NCBI GenBank assembly: GCA_045598965.1
Contig: JAZRVH010000006.1
Location: 1 to 64,000, forward strand
Direction of reading: 5' to 3'
DNA length: 64,000 nucleotides
Source of the DNA: RGIG426 sp045598965
GTDB taxonomy: Bacteria; Bacillota; Clostridia; Oscillospirales; Acutalibacteraceae
The position numbers and the translations under genes were made by a program. The notes beneath the pieces are model-generated. The model made no database searches and was not told the DNA's origin. It worked only from the letters and a program-made list of their open reading frames with translations. Positions 1 to 8,644 of this stretch are shown in pieces. Position 1 is the stretch's first letter; each line of letters begins with the position of its first letter.

Positions 1-166
1 CATTGGAAACACCTTTCCACGTCACCTGCACACCGGCGGTGGTGTTGGAAATGCCGGTCATGGCGGGGGCTGCCGGTGCAGTTGCCGCCGAAGCGGAAAA
101 CGTCAGCATACTCAGCGACGTCACAATCATCGCCACGCACAAAACAAAAGATACTACTTTTTTCAT
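1..166 (-). CDS. Secreted protein, N-terminal part only (possible Fn3 domain)
   Basis: This gene is cut by the window edge; only its first 55 codons are visible, running leftward from an ATG at 166. An AGGAGG ribosome site lies just upstream (171-180). The product begins with a classic signal peptide: MKK, then a hydrophobic stretch, then an SASAA cleavage region near residue 28. The exported part starts with an Ala/Pro-rich segment and then a stretch containing GVQVTW, which resembles the first strands of a fibronectin type III domain. That domain call is an inference from very little sequence. It is not part of the ribosomal operon, whose terminator lies upstream of it. Confidence 0.7.
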   Translation of the reverse strand, partial: MKKVVSFVLCVAMIVTSLSMLTFSASAATAPAAPAMTGISNTTAGVQVTWKGVSN

Positions 167-200
167 ATAATTTTCCTCCTCTGTGAATAAATATGTAGCT

Positions 201-229
201 ATTATACTATGTTTTTTCGTTTTATGCAA
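201..229 (-). promoter_or_regulatory. Sigma-A type promoter of the 1-166 gene
   Basis: On the minus strand, TTGCAT (224-229) is separated by exactly 17 bp from TATAAT (201-206), about 35 nt upstream of the start codon. The -35 box TTGCAT recurs at several other promoters in this window. Confidence 0.7.
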
Positions 230-381
230 CCCCTTTTTCTTTCTTTTTGAGTCGATTTTTTGCACCCGTTCCCGACGCCGATCCCTACAACACACGCCAC
301 GCATTTCGTCAATGCTCCGCAGCCACCCATCGCAGGCAAATTCTGTGATAACCCCCCGGCTACCCACTCGCACAAGAGAAA

Positions 382-419
382 CAAAAAAATCCCGCAGTCG
401 TGTGACTGCGGGATTTTTC
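382..419 (-). terminator. Terminator of the ribosomal supercluster after rplQ
   Basis: A perfect stem (AAATCCCGCAGTC pairing with GACTGCGGGATTT, loop GTGT) flanked by A and T runs, 15 nt past the rplQ stop codon. It ends the S10-spc-alpha transcript and separates it from the promoter of the 1-166 gene. Confidence 0.9.
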
Positions 420-433
420 AATGACACAAAAAC

Positions 434-775
434 TCAGATGAGTTCGAGAATCGCCATCTCAGCAGCGTCGCCACGGCGAGCACCGATTTTGATGACACGG
501 GTATAACCGCCGTTGCGGTCAGCGTATTTCGGTGCGATTTCGTCGAACAGCTTTTTCACAACATCCTCTTTGGTGATGTACGCCAAAGCCTGGCGTTTGT
601 TAGCGAGAGTCGGCTCCTTGGCGATGGTAATGAATTTTTCCGCCATCGCCTGCACCTCTTTGGCACGAGTCACGGTCGTTTCGATACGGCCGGTTTCGAG
701 GAAATGGGTCACCATTCCACGCAACATCGCCAAACGGCAATCGGTCGCACGACCCAGTTTACGAGTTCCGGGCAT
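434..775 (-). CDS. rplQ: 50S ribosomal protein L17 (bL17)
   Basis: L17 is a bacterial-specific large-subunit protein that sits near the exit of the peptide tunnel. The 113-residue product has the family's usual length and its signature start (MPGTRKLGR, then the run leading to LETGRIETT). It is the last gene of the supercluster, 35 bp downstream of rpoA and directly followed by a strong terminator, the normal place for rplQ in bacteria. Confidence 0.98.
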   Translation of the reverse strand: MPGTRKLGRATDCRLAMLRGMVTHFLETGRIETTVTRAKEVQAMAEKFITIAKEPTLANKRQALAYITKEDVVKKLFDEIAPKYADRNGGYTRVIKIGARRGDAAEMAILELI

Positions 776-810
776 ACTGTTTCACTCCTTACAAATGGTA
801 GTTAAAAATC

Positions 811-1764
811 TTAGTCGTCTTCGGAACGCAGGGCAAATCCCAGCGAATCCAGCTTGTGGATAACCTCTTCCAGCGATTTGCGGCCGAGGTTGCGGACCTT
901 CATCATATCCTCTTCGGATTTCTGGATGAGGTCTTCCACGGTGTTAATTCCGGCACGTTTCAAGCAGTTGAACGAACGCACAGACAAATCCAAATCCTCG
1001 ATCGTCATTTCCAGGATTTTCTCTTTGCCGTTATCGTCCTTCTCAACCATAATCGAGTTGCCGGCATAGGTGTCGCCGGACAGGTCGACAAACAGGTTGA
1101 GGTGCTCGGTCAGCACTTTCGCCGACAGCGAAATGGCTTCCTTCGCCGAGATGGTTCCATTGGTCCACACCTCGATGGTCAACTTGTCGTAGTCGGTGAT
1201 TTGACCGACACGGGTGTTCTCCACCGTGTAGTTGACCTTACGTACCGGCGTATAAATCGAATCCACCGGAATCACGCCGATTTCCGGTGCCAACAATTGC
1301 TTGTTGCGGTCAGCGGCAATGTACCCACGGCCACGGTCGATGGTAATTTGCATCGACAGACGGCCGCCCTCGCCGATCGTCGCAATATAGACGTCCGGAT
1401 CGAGGATTTCCACCTCACTGTCGCATTTGATGTCGGCAGCGGTAACGGTTTTCGGGCCTTCTTCTTCAATGTAGACGGTTTTCGGGCCGTCGCCGTTGAT
1501 TTTCACAATCAGTCCTTTGATGTTCAGGACAATCTCGGTCACATCTTCTTTGACGCCCTCAATAGTAGAGAACTCATGGAGAATTCCGTCGATTTTCACC
1601 GACGTCACGGCGTAGCCGGGAAGCGACGACAAAAGGACTCGACGCAGGCTGTTGCCGAGGGTCGAACCATAACCACGCTCCAAGGGCTCCACGGTGAATT
1701 TACCGTAGGTGCCATCCTCGGTCAGGTCCACAACCTCAATTCTCGGCTTCTCAATCTCAATCAT
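811..1764 (-). CDS. rpoA: DNA-directed RNA polymerase alpha subunit
   Basis: Alpha dimerises to nucleate RNA polymerase assembly, and its C-terminal domain contacts UP elements and activators. The 317-residue protein has the N-terminal assembly domain (RGYGSTLGNSLRRVLLSS near residues 30-47) and a C-terminal domain with the helix-hairpin-helix region LDLSVRSFNCLKRAGI and LGRKSLEEV. The length is normal. It lies between rpsD and rplQ, so alpha production is tied to ribosomal protein transcription. A good GGAGG site precedes the ATG. Confidence 0.99.
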   Translation of the reverse strand: MIEIEKPRIEVVDLTEDGTYGKFTVEPLERGYGSTLGNSLRRVLLSSLPGYAVTSVKIDGILHEFSTIEGVKEDVTEIVLNIKGLIVKINGDGPKTVYIEEEGPKTVTAADIKCDSEVEILDPDVYIATIGEGGRLSMQITIDRGRGYIAADRNKQLLAPEIGVIPVDSIYTPVRKVNYTVENTRVGQITDYDKLTIEVWTNGTISAKEAISLSAKVLTEHLNLFVDLSGDTYAGNSIMVEKDDNGKEKILEMTIEDLDLSVRSFNCLKRAGINTVEDLIQKSEEDMMKVRNLGRKSLEEVIHKLDSLGFALRSEDD

Positions 1765-1828
1765 GCAAAAGCCTCCTTATTAAAATGTGTATCTTCGAAA
1801 AAACGGACAAAAGCGATGAGAAATACGC

Positions 1829-2455
1829 TTATTTCGAGTACAACTCGACGATGAGCGTCTCTTCGATCGGAAGATCGATGTCCTCACGTGTCGCCATGGC
1901 GACAACTTTCGCTTCGGAAGTCTGCTTGTTGAGATCCAGCCACTTCGGCACCGGACGGGAAGCGGTGGCTTCCTGGATGCCTTTCACGAGGTCGAGGCTG
2001 CGGCTTTCCTCTTTCAGAGCAACCGTCTGACCCGGTTTAACGAGATAAGACGGAATGTTCACTTTTTTGCCGTTGACGGTCACGTGACCGTGCAGCACCA
2101 TCTGACGGGCCTGGGCACGGGAAGTGCCGAAGCCGAGGCGATACGCCACATTGTCCAGACGGGATTCCAAAATGGAGAGCAGGTTTTCACCAGTCACACC
2201 CTGCATTTTGGTAGCTTTCTCAAAGTAGGTACGGAACTGGCCTTCCAGCACGCCATAATAGCGTTTGGCGAACTGTTTGGTACGCAGCTGTTTACCATAC
2301 TCAGAAACCTTTTTGCGGCCCTGACCATGTTGGCCCGGGGCATACGCACGACGTTCTAATGCACACTTTTTCGTGTAGCAGCGTTCCCCTTTCAGGAACA
2401 ATTTTTGTCCTTCACGGCGGCACAGACGGCACACCGCACCGGTATATCTAGCCAT
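1829..2455 (-). CDS. rpsD: 30S ribosomal protein S4 (uS4), zinc-binding form
   Basis: S4 is a primary 16S rRNA-binding protein that starts 30S assembly and in several bacteria represses translation of its own operon. The 208-residue product keeps the N-terminal Cys cluster (CRLC near residue 9 and a later CYTKKC), so this is the zinc-containing form. It also has the S4 RNA-binding domain (SRLDNVAYRLGF, then LVLHGHVTVNG-like). Its position between rpsK and rpoA is the clostridial arrangement; in Bacillus rpsD is elsewhere. Confidence 0.98.
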   Translation of the reverse strand: MARYTGAVCRLCRREGQKLFLKGERCYTKKCALERRAYAPGQHGQGRKKVSEYGKQLRTKQFAKRYYGVLEGQFRTYFEKATKMQGVTGENLLSILESRLDNVAYRLGFGTSRAQARQMVLHGHVTVNGKKVNIPSYLVKPGQTVALKEESRSLDLVKGIQEATASRPVPKWLDLNKQTSEAKVVAMATREDIDLPIEETLIVELYSK

Positions 2456-2470
2456 ATCGTTACACCTCCA

Positions 2471-2878
2471 TTAAACACGACGTCTTTTCGGCGGACGGCA
2501 GCCGTTATGCGGCACCGGAGTCACATCTTTGATGAGCGTGATTTCCAGACCGGCGGCTTGCAATGCACGAATCGCAGCTTCACGACCGGCACCCGGGCCT
2601 TTGACGTACACTTCGACGGTTTTCAGACCGTGCTCCATCGCAGCTTTTGCGGCAGTCTCCGCAGCGGTTTGAGCCGCAAACGGAGTGGATTTACGAGAAC
2701 CACGGAAACCCAGCTCACCGGCAGACGCCCAAGAAAGAGCGTTGCCCTGCGTGTCGGTCAGCGTGACGATGGTGTTGTTGAACGTAGATTGGATATGTGC
2801 GGCTCCACGCTCGATGTTTTTGCGTTCTTTGCGGCGACGGGTAGCACCCTTACGCCCGGCAGTTTTGGCAGCAGCCAT
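2471..2878 (-). CDS. rpsK: 30S ribosomal protein S11 (uS11)
   Basis: S11 forms part of the 30S platform next to the mRNA exit. The product is 135 residues, slightly longer than the usual 128-130 because of a basic Ala/Lys/Arg-rich N-terminus. Recognisable motifs are HIQSTFNNTIVT, the GFRGSRKSTPFAAQ block and the C-terminal TPVPHNGCRPPKRRRV. It lies 15 bp downstream of rpsM in the alpha operon segment. Confidence 0.98.
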   Translation of the reverse strand: MAAAKTAGRKGATRRRKERKNIERGAAHIQSTFNNTIVTLTDTQGNALSWASAGELGFRGSRKSTPFAAQTAAETAAKAAMEHGLKTVEVYVKGPGAGREAAIRALQAAGLEITLIKDVTPVPHNGCRPPKRRRV

Positions 2879-2893
2879 TTTTATCCCTCCTAC

Positions 2894-3262
2894 TTATTTC
2901 TTCTTGTTAGCGATAGTTTTCTTCGGACCTTTGCGGGTACGGGCATTCGTTTTGGAACGCTGACCACGCACCGGCAAGCCTTTGCGGTGACGAAGACCAC
3001 GATAGCTGCCGATTTCGATGAGGCGTTTGATGTCAAACGCCACGTCACGGCGGAGGTCACCTTCCACAACATAGTTGTGGTCGATGTACTCACGGAGTTT
3101 GGAAGCATCTTCCTCGGTCAAATCACGAACACGGATGTCCGGATCAATACCGGTAGCGGCAAGAATATCACTTGCCGATTTGCGGCCGATACCAAAAATA
3201 TAGGTAAGGCCGATTTCAATACGTTTATCTCTGGGCAGGTCTACACCGGCGATACGCGCCAT
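2894..3262 (-). CDS. rpsM: 30S ribosomal protein S13 (uS13)
   Basis: S13 sits in the 30S head and makes inter-subunit bridges and P-site tRNA contacts. I place the start at the ATG at 3262 (MARIAGVDLPRDKR), giving the normal 122 residues. The frame is open 10 codons further upstream, but the GGAAGG ribosome site lies within that extension, so it should not be translated. Family motifs include YIFGIGRKSA and the C-terminal GLPVRGQRSKTNARTRKG. Confidence 0.98.
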   Translation of the reverse strand: MARIAGVDLPRDKRIEIGLTYIFGIGRKSASDILAATGIDPDIRVRDLTEEDASKLREYIDHNYVVEGDLRRDVAFDIKRLIEIGSYRGLRHRKGLPVRGQRSKTNARTRKGPKKTIANKKK

Positions 3263-3321
3263 AATACTTTCCTTCCTTTCGTGGGACGGCATTTCGTCCC
3301 GTCATAAGATGCGTAGGGCTC

Positions 3322-3435
3322 TTAGCCTTGACGCTGTTTGTGCTTCGGGTTTTCGCAAATAACCATCACTTTGCCTTTGCGTTTGATGATTTTGCATTTC
3401 TCGCAGATTTTCTTCACAGAAGGTCTGACTTTCAT
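3322..3435 (-). CDS. rpmJ: 50S ribosomal protein L36 (bL36), zinc-ribbon form
   Basis: A 37-residue protein starting MKVRPSVKKICEKC and ending PKHKQRQG, the exact length and signature of bL36. The Cys-X2-Cys near residues 11-14, plus a later Cys and His, mark the zinc-binding form. It lies between infA and rpsM, its usual place. A GGAGG site precedes the start. Confidence 0.97.
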   Translation of the reverse strand: MKVRPSVKKICEKCKIIKRKGKVMVICENPKHKQRQG

Positions 3436-3489
3436 AAAAAATACCTCCTCAGCATCAATGATGCGGTTTTGGGTTGTCCCTTTCGGGGC

Positions 3490-3708
3490 TTACTTACTTC
3501 TCCACGTAATGCGGCCCTTGCTTAAATCATAAGGCGACATTTCCATCGTCACCTTATCACCCGGCAGAATACGAATGAAGTTCGTACGCAGTTTGCCGGA
3601 AATATGGGCAAGCACCTTGTGGCCGTTTGCCAATTCGACTTGGAATGTAGCGTTGGGGAGAGCTTCCACAACAACGCCTTCCACTTCGATAACGTCCGCC
3701 TTGGACAT
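3490..3708 (-). CDS. infA: Translation initiation factor IF-1
   Basis: IF-1 occupies the ribosomal A site during initiation and helps IF-2 and IF-3. The 72-residue product is the standard length and is a single OB-fold (S1-like) domain with VEVEG-like, NATFQVELANGHKVLAHISGK and DLSKGRITWR motifs. The chosen ATG at 3708 (MSKADVIEVEG) has a GGAGG site directly upstream; the open frame extends 16 codons further with no support. It lies downstream of map, as in other Gram-positives. Confidence 0.98.
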   Translation of the reverse strand: MSKADVIEVEGVVVEALPNATFQVELANGHKVLAHISGKLRTNFIRILPGDKVTMEMSPYDLSKGRITWRSK

Positions 3709-3761
3709 TCGATAACCTCCTTTAATCATGACGGCGGTCTTCCGCCGAGTGGACACACACG

Positions 3762-4508
3762 TTACGGTTTTGTTAAAATCATCGGTCCCTCTGTCGTGAC
3801 GGCGACGGTATGCTCAAAGTGGGCAGAGAGCTTTCTGTCTTTTGTGAGCACTGTCCAGCCGTCCGGCAGAACCTCAATCTCATGCGTGCCGCAGTTGATC
3901 ATCGGTTCAATGGCGATGGTCATACCGGGAACAAGGCGAGGGCCTCTGCCCGGTGTGCCAAAGTTCGGAACATTCGGTTCCTCGTGCAGGTGCGTACCTA
4001 CTCCGTGGCCGACGTACTGTCGTACCACCGAATAACCACGCTCCTCGACATACGCTTGTACGGCGTGACTGATGTCGCCAATGCGGTTTCCCGCCACCGC
4101 CTGTGCAATGCCTTCGTAAAGACTTTCACGGGTGGCATCGAGAAGTGCCTGTGCCTCGTCGGAGATGTTTCCGACGGGGAATGTGGCGGCATTGTCGCCA
4201 TGATAGCCGTGATAGAACGCACCAACGTCCACACTGACGATGTCCCCTTCGTGGAGGATGCGATCTCCCGGTATGCCGTGGATGACCGTTTCGTTCACCG
4301 ACAGGCACGCAGAAGCAGGGAATCCACCGTAACCGAGAAACGAGGGGGTAGCCCCCTGTTTCTCGATAAAGTGGCGGATCTTTCGGTCAAGCTCACCGGT
4401 GGTCATTCCCACCTTAATGGATTCGCCTGCGAACTGCAAAGCCTGTGCCGAGATACGACATGCATCTCGCATATCGTTCAGCTCTCGGCTGTTTTTAACG
4501 ATAATCAT
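3762..4508 (-). CDS. map: Methionine aminopeptidase, type I
   Basis: This cytoplasmic metalloenzyme removes the initiator methionine from new proteins once they are deformylated. The 248-residue product has the pita-bread fold motifs: the HGIPG block, the VDVGAFYHGYHGDNAATF segment with two metal-binding aspartates, GHGVGTHLHEEPNVPNFG with a metal His, and IAIEPM. There is no N-terminal zinc extension, so it is the short type Ia form. The start overlaps the adk stop codon by 4 bp (ATGA), implying translational coupling. Confidence 0.97.
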   Translation of the reverse strand: MIIVKNSRELNDMRDACRISAQALQFAGESIKVGMTTGELDRKIRHFIEKQGATPSFLGYGGFPASACLSVNETVIHGIPGDRILHEGDIVSVDVGAFYHGYHGDNAATFPVGNISDEAQALLDATRESLYEGIAQAVAGNRIGDISHAVQAYVEERGYSVVRQYVGHGVGTHLHEEPNVPNFGTPGRGPRLVPGMTIAIEPMINCGTHEIEVLPDGWTVLTKDRKLSAHFEHTVAVTTEGPMILTKP

Positions 4509-5143
4509 TCCGCTACTCCAATGGCTTCCAAAACCAGTTTGGTCGTTTCGGCAATTCCCGTCACAGCCTTAACCGATTTCAACTTGCCTTGGGCCTCATA
4601 AAAGGCTTTCAGCGGCTCCGTTTTCTCGTGGTACTCTTTAAGACGAGCCACAACGGTTTCCGGTTGGTCATCCTTGCGTTGAACAAGGGTGCCGCCGCAA
4701 GCATCGCAAACGCCTTCCACCTTCGAGGGTCTATACTCGATGTGGTAGGAGTTGCCGCACTCGCTGCAGACACGGCGACCCGATACACGCTGGGTAATCA
4801 CGTCGTCCGCAACGTCGATATCGACGACACGGTCAATCACGACACCCATACGGTCAAGTGCCTCGGCTTGGGGAATGGTGCGGGGAAAGCCGTCCAAAAT
4901 GAAGCCGTTTTTGCAATCGTCCTTGGCGAGTCGCTCTTGGATAATACCAATCACGATTTCGTCGGGGACGAGAGCACCGGCCTCCATAAAGGCTTTGGCT
5001 TTCAGGCCCATTTCCGTGCCGCTTTTCAACGCTTCACGGATAATATTACCCGTGGAAATGGTGGGGATGTGAAGAGCCGCACAGACCTGCTCGGCCTGTG
5101 TGCCCTTGCCGGCGCCCGGAGCGCCGAGGAAAATGAGATTCAT
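4505..5143 (-). CDS. adk: Adenylate kinase, zinc-containing long form
   Basis: Adk interconverts AMP plus ATP with two ADP. The 212-residue protein starts at MNLIFLGAPGAGKGT, a P-loop at residues 7-15, and has the DGFPRT motif. Its LID domain carries four cysteines (CSEC, then CDAC), so it is the zinc-binding Gram-positive type. I chose the ATG at 5143 because the GGAGG site lies just upstream and the P-loop then falls at the normal distance from the N-terminus. It is between secY and map, overlapping map by 4 bp. Confidence 0.97.
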   Translation of the reverse strand: MNLIFLGAPGAGKGTQAEQVCAALHIPTISTGNIIREALKSGTEMGLKAKAFMEAGALVPDEIVIGIIQERLAKDDCKNGFILDGFPRTIPQAEALDRMGVVIDRVVDIDVADDVITQRVSGRRVCSECGNSYHIEYRPSKVEGVCDACGGTLVQRKDDQPETVVARLKEYHEKTEPLKAFYEAQGKLKSVKAVTGIAETTKLVLEAIGVAE

Positions 5144-5171
5144 ACCTCTTCCTCCTTTTGTCACACAGAGC

Positions 5172-6485
5172 TTATTCCAAGAAGCCCTTGTAGTGACGCA
5201 TCATAATCTGGCTTTCGATCTGCTGCATGGTTTCCAACGCAACACCCACGACGATCATCACGGACGTACCGCCGATACCGAGGCCAATTCCGGAGAATTT
5301 ACCGAAAATGGACGGGAACAAGGCGATAATGCCGAGGAACAGTGCACCGATAAGAGTGATTTTGGAAATAACCTTGCGGATGTAATCCACGGTGGGTTTG
5401 CCCGGACGATAGCCCGGAATAGCACCGGAATTCTTACGCAGGTTATTCGCCATCTCCACCGGATTGTACTGGATGGTGACGTAGAAGAAGGCGAAGCCAA
5501 TGATAAGCAGGAAATACAGGATGATATACACCCAGCTATCGGATTGGAAAGCACTGAAGAACCAACTGGTGTTGTCAGCGTCCCAACCGAAGAACTGTTT
5601 GAGAATGGACGGCATAGACACAATCGAAACAGCCAAGATGATGGGCATAACACCGGACATATTGACTTTGATCGGGATGAATGTGTTCTGACCGCCGTAG
5701 ATTTTGCGGCCGACAGTACGTTTGGCGTACTGAATCGGGATGCGACGTTCTGCGTTGGACATAAACACGATAAGTCCGATAATCGCAAGGAACAGCACCA
5801 GAATAATCGGCACCAAAATCACGTATTTGAGGCCGCCGTTGTTGATGTTTTTGATACCATCCACAAAAATGGAGTAAAGTCTCATAATGCCGCTGGGCAG
5901 ACGAGAAATAATACCCGCAAACAACAGAATGGAGATACCGTTGCCGATACCACGTTCGTTGATCTGCTCGCCGAGCCACATCATCAAAGCGGAACCTGCG
6001 GTGAAGCAAAGCACAATGGTGATGCCGCAGAAGACACTGGCAAAACCGGTTCTTGCACAAGCCGCCAACGCAGCGTACTTATTCTTCACCATAAAGTAGT
6101 AGGCGACGCCCAAAAGCAAGCCCAGGATAACCGTCACATAACGGGTAATCTGACCCAACTTTTTGCGGCCTTCCTCGCCGTTTTGAGCCATACGCTCAAG
6201 GGCGGGGATTGCTACTGTCAACAGCTGGATGATAATGCTGGCGTTGATGTACGGGGTGATGGACAATGCGAAGATACTCGCATCAGAGAAACCGCCACCG
6301 GACATCAGCGTCAAATACGCCATCAGGTCCGAGCTGTCATCAATTGCATTTTTGAGAATTTCGATGTCGATGAACGGAACCGGAATAGCCGAACCGACAC
6401 GGAAGATCAACACGATAAGAAGGGTGTAGAGGATCTTCTTGCGGATGTCGGCGACTTTCCAGGCATTACGCAAGGTCTGAAACAT
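5172..6485 (-). CDS. secY: Protein translocase subunit SecY
   Basis: SecY is the channel of the Sec translocon in the cytoplasmic membrane, working with SecE (encoded at 63628) and SecA. The 437-residue product has about ten hydrophobic segments, an N-terminus MFQTLRNAWKVADIRKK, the conserved RVGSAIPVPF segment and the plug-region GGGFSDASIFALSITPYINASI. The length is normal. It follows rplO by 1 bp and precedes adk, as in most Gram-positive spc operons. Confidence 0.98.
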   Translation of the reverse strand: MFQTLRNAWKVADIRKKILYTLLIVLIFRVGSAIPVPFIDIEILKNAIDDSSDLMAYLTLMSGGGFSDASIFALSITPYINASIIIQLLTVAIPALERMAQNGEEGRKKLGQITRYVTVILGLLLGVAYYFMVKNKYAALAACARTGFASVFCGITIVLCFTAGSALMMWLGEQINERGIGNGISILLFAGIISRLPSGIMRLYSIFVDGIKNINNGGLKYVILVPIILVLFLAIIGLIVFMSNAERRIPIQYAKRTVGRKIYGGQNTFIPIKVNMSGVMPIILAVSIVSMPSILKQFFGWDADNTSWFFSAFQSDSWVYIILYFLLIIGFAFFYVTIQYNPVEMANNLRKNSGAIPGYRPGKPTVDYIRKVISKITLIGALFLGIIALFPSIFGKFSGIGLGIGGTSVMIVVGVALETMQQIESQIMMRHYKGFLE

Positions 6486-6486
6486 G

Positions 6487-6927
6487 TCAGATCACCTCTG
6501 CCTTTCCGCCCGCACTCTCAATTTTCTCTTTGGCAGAGCCGGAGAACGCCGCCGCTTTCACGGTCAACGCTTTTTCCAGTTTGCCATTGCCGAGGATTTT
6601 CACCCCGTCGCAAGCTTTTTTAATAATGCCCGCCGCAATCAACGCATCCGCATCTACGACCGCATTGGCATCAAACTTGTTGAGTGCCGCAACATTCACG
6701 ATCGCATACTCCTTAGCGAAAATGTTATTGAATCCACGTTTCGGGATACGTCTTTGCAGAGGCATCTGGCCACCTTCAAAGCCAGGACGCTGACCGTGAC
6801 CGGCACGTGCCTTTTGACCTTTGTGACCTTTACCGCCGGTTTTGCCCCAGCCGGAGCCATGGCCACGACCGATGCGTTTGCTCTCATGAGTCGAACCGGC
6901 CGCCGGAGAAAGTTCGTGTAACTGCAT
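6487..6927 (-). CDS. rplO: 50S ribosomal protein L15 (uL15)
   Basis: L15 is a 23S rRNA-binding protein needed late in 50S assembly. The 146-residue product opens with MQLHELSPAAGS and the glycine/lysine-rich loop containing GRGHGSGWGKTGGKGHKG, then RPGFEGGQMPLQRRIPKRGF. The length is usual. It is separated from secY by a single base, so the two are probably translationally coupled. Confidence 0.98.
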   Translation of the reverse strand: MQLHELSPAAGSTHESKRIGRGHGSGWGKTGGKGHKGQKARAGHGQRPGFEGGQMPLQRRIPKRGFNNIFAKEYAIVNVAALNKFDANAVVDADALIAAGIIKKACDGVKILGNGKLEKALTVKAAAFSGSAKEKIESAGGKAEVI

Positions 6928-6960
6928 AGTTTTTTCGCACCTCCTTGATTCTCGATTTGA

Positions 6961-7155
6961 TTATTTCGTTACCTCGATGAGGTGGATGATTTTTGCCACC
7001 TTACCCTGCGTTGCGGCGTTGTCAGGCTGGCTGACTTCGTCGCCGATCTTGCGGAGTCCTAAGGACTGGGCCGTGGCAATCTGGTCTTTTTTCACGCCGA
7101 TGAGGCTCTTGACCAGCTTGATGGTCAGGGCATCTGCCTTTTTCTTCGTTGCCAT
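6961..7155 (-). CDS. rpmD: 50S ribosomal protein L30 (uL30)
   Basis: The product is 64 residues, a few longer than the usual 59-60 because of a short basic N-terminus (MATKKKADA). The rest matches L30: LTIKLVKSLIGVKKDQIATAQ, then GLRKIGDEV and a C-terminal KIIHLIEV. A strong GGAGG site supports the ATG at 7155, so the extension is likely real. It lies between rpsE and rplO. Confidence 0.95.
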   Translation of the reverse strand: MATKKKADALTIKLVKSLIGVKKDQIATAQSLGLRKIGDEVSQPDNAATQGKVAKIIHLIEVTK

Positions 7156-7169
7156 TGGTGTCGCCCTCC

Positions 7170-7682
7170 TTAACCCAAGATTTCTTTCGCGGTCTTGCCG
7201 CGGGTCTCTGCCGCTTCCTCCGCAGTACGCAGCTGTTTCAGACCTTCAAAGGTCGCCGCAACCACGTTGCAGGGGTTGTTCGAGCGAAGAGCCTTCGCAC
7301 GGATATCTTTGATACCCGCCGCTTCCATAACGGCACGGCACGCACCGCCGGCGATAACGCCGGTACCGGGAGCAGCCGGTTTCATAAGAACTTCACCGGC
7401 ACCGAACTTGCCGAGGATTTCGTGAGGAATGGTGGTTCCTTTCAGGGAAATCTTGACAAAGTTCTTTTTAGCATCTTCAATGCCCTTGCGGATGGCTTCC
7501 GGAACCTCGCTGGCTTTACCAATACCAAAACCAACCGTTCCTTTACCGTCACCCACAACCATCAGAGCCGAGAATTTCATAATGCGACCACCTTTAACGG
7601 TCTTGCTGACACGGTTGATGGCAACCAAACGCTCCTCGTACTCAGATTTCATTTCACGTTTGTTATTATCACGTCTGTCCAA
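7170..7682 (-). CDS. rpsE: 30S ribosomal protein S5 (uS5), TTG start
   Basis: S5 sits at the mRNA entry side of the 30S subunit and contributes to helicase activity and decoding fidelity. The 170-residue product has the double-stranded RNA-binding region (ERLVAINRVSKTVKGGR, then VVGDGKGTVGFG) and the C-terminal NNPCNVVAAT segment. The start appears to be TTG at 7682: a GGAGG site lies 9 nt upstream, whereas the next in-frame ATG, ten codons in, lacks one. Confidence 0.96.
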   Translation of the reverse strand: MDRRDNNKREMKSEYEERLVAINRVSKTVKGGRIMKFSALMVVGDGKGTVGFGIGKASEVPEAIRKGIEDAKKNFVKISLKGTTIPHEILGKFGAGEVLMKPAAPGTGVIAGGACRAVMEAAGIKDIRAKALRSNNPCNVVAATFEGLKQLRTAEEAAETRGKTAKEILG

Positions 7683-7702
7683 AGTTCTGTTCCTCCTCTT
7701 CC

Positions 7703-8062
7703 TTAGAATTTGAGGCCGCCCTCACGGGCGCCTTCGGCCAGTTCTTTGACACGGCCGTGATACACATAACCGCCACGGTCGAACACCACGTCGGTGATGC
7801 CCGCTTTGGCAGCACGTTCAGCGATCAGGTTGCCCACTTTCTTGGCAGCATCTTTGTTGCCGCCGTAGGCACCGAAGTCTTTTTCCACGCTCGAAGCAGA
7901 CGCAAGCGTCTTGCCCGCCACATCATCAATCAACTGAGCATAGATGTGGTTCGAGGAGCGGAACACGTTGAGACGCGGACGATCCGCAGTGCCGGAAATC
8001 TTACCACGCACACGAGTGTGGCGGTGAAGTCTGGCTTTGTTGCTGTCTTTCTGACTAACCAT
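7703..8062 (-). CDS. rplR: 50S ribosomal protein L18 (uL18)
   Basis: L18 carries 5S rRNA into the central protuberance with L5. The 119-residue product begins with a basic tail and has RPRLNVFRSSNHIYAQLIDD and the C-terminal DVVFDRGGYVYHGRVKELAEGAREGGL, all typical of the family. The length is normal and it lies between rplF and rpsE. Confidence 0.98.
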   Translation of the reverse strand: MVSQKDSNKARLHRHTRVRGKISGTADRPRLNVFRSSNHIYAQLIDDVAGKTLASASSVEKDFGAYGGNKDAAKKVGNLIAERAAKAGITDVVFDRGGYVYHGRVKELAEGAREGGLKF

Positions 8063-8080
8063 AACTGTTCCTTACCTCCC

Positions 8081-8629
8081 TTATTTTGCGCCCTTCGCGC
8101 CGGCTTTACCTTCCTTGCGGCGGATGACTTCGTCAGAATATTTGATACCCTTGCCTTTGTAGGGTTCCGGCGGACGTTTGCCACGCACTTCGGCGGCAAA
8201 CTGACCAACGAGCTGTTTGTCCGCACCGCTGATAACCAGCTTGTTCGGTGCGGGAACGTCGATGGTGATGCCCGGAATTTCGTCCACAAAGACCTGGTGG
8301 CTGTAACCCAGCGTCAACACAACCTGCTTGCCCTGTTTGGCAGCACGGTAGCCGATGCCGTTGATTTCCAGCTCTTTTTGATAGCCTTTGGATACGCCTT
8401 CGACCATGTTCGCAATCAAGGTGCGGGACAGGCCGTGCAGCGAGCGGCTCATCGCCTCGTCATTGGGGCGTTCCACCAAAACGGTGTTGCCCTCCACCTT
8501 CACGGTGATGACAGGGTTGATAGCTTGGGTCAAGGTGCCTTTCGGGCCTTTGACGGTAACGACGTTATCGGCAACGGAGACCTCAACGCCGGCGGGGATT
8601 TCAATCGGTTTACGTCCAATTCTCGACAT
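8081..8629 (-). CDS. rplF: 50S ribosomal protein L6 (uL6)
   Basis: L6 binds helix 97 of 23S rRNA near the factor-binding site. The 182-residue product has two tandem alpha-beta domains: it starts MSRIGRKPIEIPAGVEV, includes VKGPKGTL, and has the C-terminal signature RPPEPYKGKGIKY. The length is normal and it lies between rpsH and rplR. Confidence 0.98.
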   Translation of the reverse strand: MSRIGRKPIEIPAGVEVSVADNVVTVKGPKGTLTQAINPVITVKVEGNTVLVERPNDEAMSRSLHGLSRTLIANMVEGVSKGYQKELEINGIGYRAAKQGKQVVLTLGYSHQVFVDEIPGITIDVPAPNKLVISGADKQLVGQFAAEVRGKRPPEPYKGKGIKYSDEVIRRKEGKAGAKGAK

Positions 8630-8644
8630 ATCTCTTGTACCCCC

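Noticed and set aside
856..1854. Long open frame of 332 codons on the plus strand
   Set aside because: It lies antisense to rpoA, has no ribosome site and no recognisable protein features; it is a shadow of the GC-rich codon pattern.
5100..6623. 507-codon plus-strand open frame
   Set aside because: It is antisense to secY, and its predicted product is rich in His, Asn and Asp with no domain logic; a coding-strand shadow.
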